Shown in pieces: positions 45,101 through 52,800 of a stretch of 64,000 bases of DNA. A program made the translations under genes and the position numbers. The stretch spans positions 1 through 64,000 of the forward strand of contig CAZIEW010000001.1 of assembly GCA_964538515.1 (NCBI GenBank). The letters run 5' to 3'. Within the stretch, counting starts at the first letter, position 1. Each line of letters begins with the position of its first letter. A model generated the notes under the pieces. That model was not told where the DNA came from. It saw only the letters and a program-made list of their open reading frames with translations, and ran no database searches. This stretch comes from CALBZH01 sp964538515 (lineage in GTDB: Bacteria; Desulfobacterota; Syntrophobacteria; Syntrophobacterales; Syntrophobacteraceae).

Positions 45101-45828
45101 AATCGGTGATCGGTTTTATCAAGTTCATGACCGTCACCGGCGGCATGCTGGCCACTCTCATCGCCTTGGTCATGATCGCGAGGCGCTCATCCGAGCGCAA
45201 CATCATGGGGCGGATCCTCCCGCACCTGCTGGTGCTGCTCGTCTTCTGGGCAGCGTACTTGTTCATCTTCCTGGGGGCGACGGAAGGGGGAGGAGAAGCG
45301 GGAGCCACCGCACAGGCACCGGCTGGGACCCATGCGGACGTCGTCGGGACGCCCCAGACAGCCGCGCCGAGTCCGCACACACTCTCGCAGCCAGTCCGGC
45401 AACCCGAAGCCGTGGGATCGCCCCCCGTGGCCGCTCCGGCGCCAAAGTCCGCGCCGGCCGCACCGGTTGCAGGCCCTGCGAGCTTCGCTTTGCTCGTTCC
45501 CGACCTGAAAGGCTCCACCTACTCGAGGCTCGATCAGCCCAATGTGGTCAAATGGATCCAGAGCGCTCGCTCGGTCCCCGGATCGAAACAGACGCGACTG
45601 CCAATCCAGGGGGAAGTGACGGGGGCCCCTGCCGGGGCGAAGGTCCGGGGGAGCCTGGAATCGGGCGGAGCCCTCACGAATCAGTTTACGGTCACGCTGG
45701 ACTCGAACCGCCGTTTCAGCGGAGAGATCGTCGTCAATAGCGTTCAGCAACGCATCCCGTTGATTTTGGAGCTTCTGGATCCCAAGACCAATACAGTCAT
45801 GACGACGCATCGGGTTGTGTTATATTAG
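42169..45828 (+). CDS. FHA / cNMP-binding / AAA+ / NapH-like ferredoxin membrane fusion
   Basis: 1219 residues. FHA domain about 75-165 (IGR, SRTHA, NSTNG); CRP-like cyclic-nucleotide-binding domain about 185-305; NtrC-like AAA+ domain about 330-575 with Walker A GRAGTGKR but no GAFTGA and no Walker B acids, and no HTH; then a membrane part (about 605-1035, six or more TM) with NapH/RdxA-type Cys motifs RIWCGVCPIAG, FCRYVCPLAG and CxxCxxC near 810-820. A Pro/Ala-rich linker and a small C-terminal beta domain (1105-1219) end the protein. Likely a membrane redox protein gated by phospho-peptide or nucleotide signals. The kinase gene follows by 35 bp. Confidence 0.85.
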   Translation: MSEEIKSRPIPDRASAKIPSEQPLIRQPADAKLQGAGIGTGSPRQSKQPAAEDELQTVIADASTTGLHDALTLQPTLEVISGSANRKVIPLGPDKLRIGRVSYNDVVLNDSKVSRTHAAISFEKGYYVVEDLNSTNGVYVDGNLVHKVVLRSGSQITIGDTVLLFTQVDPVITLDDKISFINKTDLFNWLDDETKAMLADNLLVRFFPKDSVVLHQKAPVESMYFLYSGSIRVVEINEEGGERPIDEIQPGGFFGERGLLAGEAGLYSMVTNTDLHVLELRRDRLNELLLKKPELNKAFYRMMLQKLTAGHTEHDRDGLRRDQLQQMIAPTDVTIIGEDKKIKEARKKIESLARENASVLIVGRAGTGKRTFARYYHKMGTQPDTPYVELSLTELDRSKIGAAIFGVEADPTATHMKGQVGYLEMVGTGTVAILHAELLDAHQQSKLATYLQQGWFHRMYGRESVRSKAQVILVATGAESEIMERLIPELQDLYKSSTVALPTLTQRLKDIPLLAEHYLSLFAKKSGKRISGLSREATDKLVSYTWPGDVKELENVLQRAAIVSSEGVIIPGDLIFVAPSERERHKYNLLRSDRLRNIMRHPLVPKLFVWFNIFMVVLMAGFTLFGGSQPEGTPLQSFENNPGMLITWLVWFPLLPISALLLGRIWCGVCPIAGIGDIVAKIKRFNIPAPKILKRLDFWTVAIAFMVLDFTEEFFAVAEKPWATGMLLVIIIALSAIFCVLFERKTFCRYVCPLAGMLGTYAPVSMMEVRGNKKVCQTQCGQHLCYKGTEHADGCPMFSYPASLSTNAECMMCFNCLKSCDNRGVQVNIRPPLQELWHQSQPLLSLSVFGVIMVGLMGRHQFTRLAFCKAIEQSLAWPPVVIHTVVYSGFILAALIPFWLASTVSAAASQEKVSENMAHYGMAFIPLAIAGHISHVADEWLGNGVYSLLGYFVKVYRALVAGIPIGSQPVEMTHFIHESVIGFIKFMTVTGGMLATLIALVMIARRSSERNIMGRILPHLLVLLVFWAAYLFIFLGATEGGGEAGATAQAPAGTHADVVGTPQTAAPSPHTLSQPVRQPEAVGSPPVAAPAPKSAPAAPVAGPASFALLVPDLKGSTYSRLDQPNVVKWIQSARSVPGSKQTRLPIQGEVTGAPAGAKVRGSLESGGALTNQFTVTLDSNRRFSGEIVVNSVQQRIPLILELLDPKTNTVMTTHRVVLY

Positions 45829-45863
45829 GGCCATCTTTTCCCGCTAACCGGAGACAAACAGCA

Positions 45864-48755
45864 ATGAACACCCCGAACAGCCTCATCGGACGCCTCATCG
45901 ACCAATTCCGATTGGACCAATTCATCGCCAAGGGTGCCATGGGCCTCGTGTTCAAAGCCTTCGACACCGTGCTCGTGCGAACCGTCGCCCTCAAGCTGAT
46001 TTCCAAGAAGGTCGAGGAGGAATTGACAGAAGAAGAGTCCACCATCCGGGAAGAGGCCCGTAAGCGCCTCATTCAGGAAGCCAAGGCGGCTGGTCGGCTC
46101 AATCATCCGAACATCTTGACCATCTACTCCTACGGAGAAACGGACGATTTCGAATACATCGCCATGGAGTACGTGACCGGCAGGACCCTGGCGCAAGTCG
46201 TGCAAGAACGGAAGGTCATCGAGCCGGCGGAAGCGATTGACATCGGGGAGCAGATCCTCATGGCACTCGAAGCGGCCAACAAAGAGCACATTGTCCACCG
46301 CGACATCAAGCCGTCCAACATCATGATCACGGATGACGGGCGCTTGAAAGTCATGGATTTCGGCATCGCCAAGCTTCCTTCGTTCTCCATGACGACAACG
46401 GGGACGGTTCTGGGCACCCCCTATTACATGTCCCCGGAGCAGATCTCCGGTCAGAGGGTGGACATCCGCTCGGACATCTTTTCCACCGGCGCCGTCCTGT
46501 ATCAGATCCTAACCGGGGAGCGCCCCTTCGAGGCGACGAATACAGCCACCCTTGCCTACAAGATCGTCCAGGTGGAGCCCGTGCCGCCGGACGTCCTCAA
46601 CATCCACATCCCACACCCACTGGGCGCGATCGTCAAGAAAGCGCTCACCAAGAACCCGAGCCACCGCTATCAGACGCCAACGGAAATGTTGAAGGCACTG
46701 CGAGCGCTCAGGCAGGAAGAGGAAGCGCGGGCAATTTCGGGGCAAGACGCGACAGTGAAGCTCCCCTCTCCCGAAGAGCAAGCGACGATACAGGTCTACA
46801 GGCCCGACAGGCCGTCCACGGAGCCCCTGAAGACAATCCCCGGCGCATCGGGTCACCAGGAGCAGCGCTCGTCAGCTGCCAGCCCCGAAGAAAGTGCGCC
46901 ATCCACACCCAAGATCCGTCTGGTTCCGACTCAGCCGGAAGCCCATGAGGAGCCGGAAAAGCCCGATCAGGAAACGATCATGGCGGTGAGCGACCAGCCT
47001 GCCGCGGAGCCCCCCGAGTCGGGGCCCCATCCCGTTGGCGTTGACAAGCCCGGCGACACACCCTCCCAGAACGTGGATCTTCCCGGAGACAGCTCCAAAG
47101 AGGTGGTCCCTGCTGCGCGAGCGCTGAGACAAGCGGCAAAATCGGCCTCTTCCGAACCCGCCGGCGTCAAGAGCCCTCGCGGCGCTCCAGCCGCAAGAGG
47201 CAGCAAGTACGCTGTGGCCGCAATCCTCTGTCTTGCCTTGCTCGGCGGTGGGTTTCTGGTGAGCAGCTTTCTGAAAGGCAAAGGTCAGACTGTACCGCCA
47301 GGCAGTCAAGGAGGCGGTCGACAGACGCCAGGCCAGGCTGTCCCACCCACACCCTCCGATGCGGCACCGGGAAAGGAGGCGAAATCGTCTTCACCGGCAC
47401 CGGGCTCCGCAGAAAAACCGACCGTCGAGTCCCTCTTGCTCCAGGCCAAGAGCCGCCAGTGGGAAAATGACCCCGTACAAACTCAGAAGCTGCTCGAAGA
47501 AGCCGTGGCGCTGGATCCCAACCATTTCGAAGCGAACTTCCAGCTGGCGCGCGTGCTCACTCACCGGCAGGAATATGCCCGGGCCATCGACGTCTACAAG
47601 CATGCACTCGCGTTGAACAACCAGGCCCCCGAGGTCTACTTCAACTTGGGGTACATCTATCTCAACCAGGGCGCCTACGACGATGCCATCCAGAACTACG
47701 AGGCGTGCTGGACGCTCCACCCTCCGTATCAAGACGAAGTGCTGACCAACCTGGGAATCGCCTATCTCAAGAAGAACCAGACGGACCGAGCCCAGCAGCT
47801 TTTCCAGCAAGCCCTTGACATCAACCCCTCCAATTTTGTGGCCCGAAGCTACATGCGCGGCTCCTCTCCGTCAACCGCGACATCCACGCAGCCTCCCGCG
47901 TCTGGTGCACCCGCGGAGCCCACCGCTTCAGCGGACAAAACCGCCCAGGCGTCCCAGAGAGCCGCCTCGCTCGTGGATGAGGCGAAAGGCCTGATCCAGA
48001 CCAATCCGGCATCCGCCGGAAAACTGCTCCGAGAGGCGGTCAATCTGGATCCGAACAGCTTTGATGCGCACCTCCAGCTGGGTCGACTCTACACGTTCCA
48101 GAAGAATTTCGACACGGCGATCAAACACTATGAGAAGGCCCTCGTGCTGAACGAGCAGGCACCGGATGCCTATTTCAATCTCGGCTTCATCTACATGGCG
48201 CAGAAGCAATACGACCGGGCGATCCGGAGCTACGAGGCGTGCCTCGGATTGAGGCCGCCTTACACGGATGAAGTCCTCACCAACCTTGGAATCTCGTACC
48301 TCAGGAAAAATGCTCCGAGCCAGGCGCGCACCTTGTTCGCGGAAGCCTTGGACCACAACCCCAAAAACGAGATCGCTCGCAGCTACCTCGCTCAACTGGA
48401 CAAGGCTTCGGACTCGGCGCCCGGGAGTCCGCAGGCGACGGGGGGCTCGACCGGTCAACCGGAAGCCGCACGGGTCGAGGGACAGTATGCCGTAGCGGGC
48501 GTGAATCCCGGTGGAGCGCGCTATGAGGGGACCGCTTCGATCAAACGGTCCGGCGATCGGTACAATGTCAACTTGCAGATTGGATCCGACACGTTCGCGG
48601 GCACCGGTACCCTCGTCGGGGATACGCTCACGGTGAACTGGAAGAGCAGCACCGGGGGCTCAGGGTTGGTCATTTACACCATGACGACGGACGGGGTTCT
48701 GAAGGGCGTGTGGGCCGGAGGGCAAGGCTCGGAAACACTCACACCCGTGCAATAA
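45864..48755 (+). CDS. Membrane Ser/Thr protein kinase with TPR repeats
   Basis: 963 residues. PKN2-type kinase domain 12-275: Gly loop AKGAMGLVFKA, Lys K44, HRDIKPSN with D147, DFG at 165-167 and GTPYYMSPEQ. A long Pro/Glu linker leads to one TM at about 449-470, so the kinase is cytosolic and the rest extracytoplasmic. Two copies of a roughly 135-residue TPR block follow (about 510-640 and 705-850), with EVYFNLGYIY and DAYFNLGFIY marks. The end (880-963) is a lipocalin-like beta domain. Its neighbour is the FHA protein, the natural reader of phospho-Thr. Confidence 0.9.
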   Translation: MNTPNSLIGRLIDQFRLDQFIAKGAMGLVFKAFDTVLVRTVALKLISKKVEEELTEEESTIREEARKRLIQEAKAAGRLNHPNILTIYSYGETDDFEYIAMEYVTGRTLAQVVQERKVIEPAEAIDIGEQILMALEAANKEHIVHRDIKPSNIMITDDGRLKVMDFGIAKLPSFSMTTTGTVLGTPYYMSPEQISGQRVDIRSDIFSTGAVLYQILTGERPFEATNTATLAYKIVQVEPVPPDVLNIHIPHPLGAIVKKALTKNPSHRYQTPTEMLKALRALRQEEEARAISGQDATVKLPSPEEQATIQVYRPDRPSTEPLKTIPGASGHQEQRSSAASPEESAPSTPKIRLVPTQPEAHEEPEKPDQETIMAVSDQPAAEPPESGPHPVGVDKPGDTPSQNVDLPGDSSKEVVPAARALRQAAKSASSEPAGVKSPRGAPAARGSKYAVAAILCLALLGGGFLVSSFLKGKGQTVPPGSQGGGRQTPGQAVPPTPSDAAPGKEAKSSSPAPGSAEKPTVESLLLQAKSRQWENDPVQTQKLLEEAVALDPNHFEANFQLARVLTHRQEYARAIDVYKHALALNNQAPEVYFNLGYIYLNQGAYDDAIQNYEACWTLHPPYQDEVLTNLGIAYLKKNQTDRAQQLFQQALDINPSNFVARSYMRGSSPSTATSTQPPASGAPAEPTASADKTAQASQRAASLVDEAKGLIQTNPASAGKLLREAVNLDPNSFDAHLQLGRLYTFQKNFDTAIKHYEKALVLNEQAPDAYFNLGFIYMAQKQYDRAIRSYEACLGLRPPYTDEVLTNLGISYLRKNAPSQARTLFAEALDHNPKNEIARSYLAQLDKASDSAPGSPQATGGSTGQPEAARVEGQYAVAGVNPGGARYEGTASIKRSGDRYNVNLQIGSDTFAGTGTLVGDTLTVNWKSSTGGSGLVIYTMTTDGVLKGVWAGGQGSETLTPVQ

Positions 48756-48828
48756 TGAGACAACAAGGACCGGGAAGCTTGGCTGTCATGAGGAAACGCG
48801 TAAGCGCATTGAACGAGGAGGGCCACTG

Positions 48829-49269
48829 ATGAAAAACACCTGGAGATGGATGCTCCTGGGGCCATTGCTGCTGCTCGCCCTGGCTGCATGCAGGACCATG
48901 AGTCACGACGAGATTAAAGACCGGGTGGACACACCCGCTCCCGTGGTCGCGCCATCCAAGTACATCTTTCATCGGGTTAAGCCGGGAGAAACCATGGCCA
49001 GCATCTCACGATGGTACACGGGCAAGGAAAGCAACTGGAAGGAAATCGCCCGAGAGAACCCGGAGCTAAAACCCTTTGCATTGAAAAAAGACGACATTGT
49101 CAAGGTCCCAACGGCCTTGGCTAAGTCTCACCTGGACCCCCCATCCGGGTCTACGGCCCCCGCCAAGAAGCCAAAGAAAGCAAGCTCGGCGCCTGCCGGT
49201 AAGGAGGCCCCCCCGGAGGACAGCGGAGCCTTTGGCGGCGAGGATGAAGCCGTGTTCGGGCCCAAGTGA
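48829..49269 (+). CDS. LysM-domain lipoprotein
   Basis: 146 residues. Signal MKNTWRWMLLGPLLLLALAAC gives a lipobox LAAC. A single LysM motif follows (residues 44-90: YIFHRVKPGETMASISRWYTG, W-EIARENPELKP, DDIVKVP), then a Lys/Ala/Pro-rich tail. LysM binds peptidoglycan, so the protein may link the outer membrane and the wall. 73 bp after the kinase and followed by a hairpin. Confidence 0.85.
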   Translation: MKNTWRWMLLGPLLLLALAACRTMSHDEIKDRVDTPAPVVAPSKYIFHRVKPGETMASISRWYTGKESNWKEIARENPELKPFALKKDDIVKVPTALAKSHLDPPSGSTAPAKKPKKASSAPAGKEAPPEDSGAFGGEDEAVFGPK

Positions 49270-49304
49270 GCTCCCTCCAAGGATATTCGCTCCGAAGGGA
49301 ATCA

Positions 49305-49348
49305 CTCGACAGCCCGGCTTGGAAGCCGTCCCGGCTGGGCCTGTCGAG
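49305..49348 (+). terminator. Hairpin after the LysM gene
   Basis: CTCGACAG (49305-49312) pairs with CTGTCGAG (49341-49348), extended by an imperfect CCCGGC/GGCTGGG arm. No long T-run follows, so it is terminator-like with moderate confidence. Confidence 0.45.
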
Positions 49349-49877
49349 AATTCCTCCGCTCGGGATCCAGGGGGCATCAGCCGAAAGTACGCTAAAATGC
49401 GTGAGTAGCCTCCCAGATTTTAACCGTTACACCATCCATATCAATACGCTGATGTGTCTCATGATACAGAAGTGTATCGCGACAGACTTGTTACATGCGA
49501 CATCCTGCGCTGCTTCCTGCCAAATAGCTTGACCATTTAGGGCAACCACCCGTAACACGTTGAAGTCCCACGACATCATCGAAAACCATGGAAACAAGCG
49601 CTCGCGTACTATCGAAATGATTACGCGATCCTGCCTAATTATTTCCAATGTCTGAGAAATATTCCTTGGCATGGGCGGTGCAAATACGTTATCTTACTCG
49701 GGCAATTCAGCTAACGCTTCCAGCGTCCCAATTCGTGTTGATTCAGGAAGTTTACGCAGCCGAGCCCATATGGAAGGTAACCCTTTACAAGCCAGGACAC
49801 ATCCGCATGATCCCGGTCATGGTTGTTCGGATTTTGTAGGCCATGCAGACTGAAACGACCTAATAGGAGGAATTCAC
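49349..49877. other. AT-richer spacer upstream of the multicopper oxidase
   Basis: About 530 bases with no supported gene and clearly lower GC than its flanks between 49420 and 49660. A sigma-54-like site TGGCATGGGCGGTGCA occurs at 49667-49682, about 195 bases before the start codon; its -12 half is weaker (GTGCA for TTGCA). A strong ribosome site TAGGAGGAATTC immediately precedes the ATG. Confidence 0.45.
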
Positions 49878-52800
49878 ATGATCATCGGTAGATCGCTGCT
49901 CAGCGGTACAATTGCATTGGTGGCAGCCACGCTTGCTTTCGGAGTCGGGCCAGCCAGTGCCAAAAAGGCGCAATCCATGCAGCCGGCACGAATAGAGCAG
50001 CCGGCGCAGACGCCTCAACTGAGTGCCTCCGAACGGGAGGCTAACCTGGCGGCGCGTCCTAAGACCGCGGGGCCTCAGCCGGGTCGCATCACTCCCGCCC
50101 AGCGCAAGGCGGCGGCAGCCAAAGCCAGGGCCGTCGGTTTCCTACCCGGCGCCGCCGGGACCGCGACGCCTACCGGACAGCTCACGGCCCCTTCGGCCAA
50201 GACGCTTGCCGCCCCCGGAGCTGCACCGTTGGCCGGGCCTCTTCCCGGCCCCGTTGATGCAAACGGGATCCCTATTCCGCACTACTTCGGCCCTTATCCT
50301 TATTACGCCAACAGTCCCCTTCCGCGAGGCCCCATCGCTTCCATCACGGTGGACAATGGCGGCAGCGGCTATACCGCTCCGACCGTGACCATTGCGGATG
50401 TCTATGGCACCGGTTCGGGCGCCACGGCGACCGCAACCGTGGTGGGTGGTGTGATCACTCAGATCACAATTGATAACGCAGGGACTAATTATAGTGCACC
50501 CATCATTACCATTGAGGACGCAACGGGTGTTGATGCCCTAGCCACGCCGGTGATCGAAACCGCCGATGCCGGGACCGGCATCCGAAAGTTCGTCGACTCC
50601 ATGCCCGGTCTGTGCGGACAGCCCGGCGCCATGAACCTCAACGGCCAATGTATCCCGGTTGCCGTCCCGGACACCACCACCTACGCCGGCTCGGACTATT
50701 ACGAGATCGAGCTGGACCAATATACCGAAAGACTCCACTCCGATCTTCCGCTCACCACGCTTCGGGGCTACCGGCAAACCAATGCGCCCGCTGGAGCCAA
50801 TGAAGAAGTGAGCAAGTTTCATTACTTGGGCCCCCTTGTGGTCGCCCGACGCGACCGTCCGGTCCGCATCAAGTTCACGAACAACCTCCCGACGGGGGCT
50901 GGAGGAGACCTTTTCATACCGGTGGACAAGACCCTCATGGGAGCTGGCATGGGGCCTATCGATGGCGAGGAGTTCACCGAAAACCGTGCGACCATCCACA
51001 ACCACGGAGCGCTGGTGCCGTGGATCAGTGACGGCACGCCTTACCAGTGGACCGCCCCGGCTGGAGAGCCCACCTCCTACAAACGAGGTCCCAGCGTACG
51101 CATGGTTCCGGACATGTGGTTCCTGCCCGACGGCACAACCGTAACCGATTGTGCGGGGAAGACCGACTGTGCCGTACCGGGGGCCACCAACGACCCCGGC
51201 GAAGGGTCTCTGACTTTTTATTACAACAATCAGCAGAGTGCGAGGCTGCTCTTCTACCATGACCATGCCGTCGGCATCACCCGTCTGAACGTCTACGCCG
51301 GCGAGGCCGCCGGATACCTCATCACGGACGACGTCGACCAGGACCTCATCAACGGCACAAACAACACTGGTGTCAATCCCGGTTTAATGAAACTTTTGCC
51401 GGACCTTGGGATGCCGTTGATCGTCCAGGACAAGACCTTTGTGGACGCCGCGACCATCGCCATCCAAGACCCCAATTGGCGATGGGGAACGGGACCAGTG
51501 CTAGACCCACTCACCGGGTGGAGAGAGCCTCGCACGGGCGACCTCTGGGAGCCTTCGGTTTACATGCCGGCCCAAAATCCTTATGACCTTTCGGGCGCCA
51601 GCGCGTTCGGCCGGTGGCAGTACGGCCCCTGGTTTTGGCCGCCCACGAATGACATTCAATTCCCACCGGTTCCAAACGAGCACTTCGATCCCGGATGCGA
51701 TGCCACGCTCACATGGTGTGAGCCGCCCATGAGGCCGGCCACGCCCAATCCGTCGGTCGGCATGGAGCAGTTCAACGACACGCCGATGATCAACGGGACG
51801 GCCTACCCTTACTTGGAGGTCGAGCCCAAAGCGTACCGTTTTCGCGTGCTGAATGCGGCCAACGACCGGTTCTTCAACCTGCACATGTACATTGCGGCCG
51901 ACAAGACAAGCCCGACCACGCCTGGAACCACTGGAACGAGACTGTGCGACGGGTCCGTCAATGTAGCGAACTGCACCGAAGTCAAGATGGTTCCCGCCGC
52001 AAAGACGACCGGCTTTCCTGCGAAGTGGTCGACCGACGGGCGTGAGGGCGGCGTGCCCGACCCCGCCACGGCCGGGCCTTCATGGATCCAGATCGGCACC
52101 GAAGGCGGCTTCCTGCCCGAGCCGGTTGTGATCCCGCCTCAGCCCATCAATTGGAATATGAATGCCACGGCATTCAACGTCGGCAACGTGACTGACCACT
52201 CCCTGCTCCTCGGCCCAGCCGAGCGGGCGGACGTGATCGTGGACTTCTCCCAGTTTGCGGGCAAGACCCTCATTGTCTATAATGACGCTCCCGCGGCATT
52301 CCCGGCATTGGACCCCCGCTACGACTACTACACTGGGGACCCCAACCAGATGGACACGGGCGGCGCTCCCACAACGCTGCCCGGATATGGCCCCAACACG
52401 CGCACCGTCATGCAGATCCGCGTGGGCGCCTCCAATCCGGCCCAACAGTACAACGTGGCCGCTTTGAAGGCAGCTTTCGCAAAGACCGCCGGGAAGCCCG
52501 GCGTGTTCGAAACGGGGCAGGACAACATCATCGTGCCGCAAGCGGCCTACAACTCCGCATACAACCCCTCGACTGCGTTCCCCGGCGATTGGCGCGCCTA
52601 TGTACGAATTTTCGATACCGCCATGAGCTTCACCCCTGTGGGCTCGACTGCTCCCGTAAGCGTCACCTTCGAGCCCAAGGCGATTCACGATGAAATGGGG
52701 GCGGCGTATGATACCGAGTACGGCCGGATGGGAGGTCTGCTGGGTCTCGAGCTCCTCGGGACGAACGCCCTGAACCAGAACCTCGTGCTATACAGTTACA

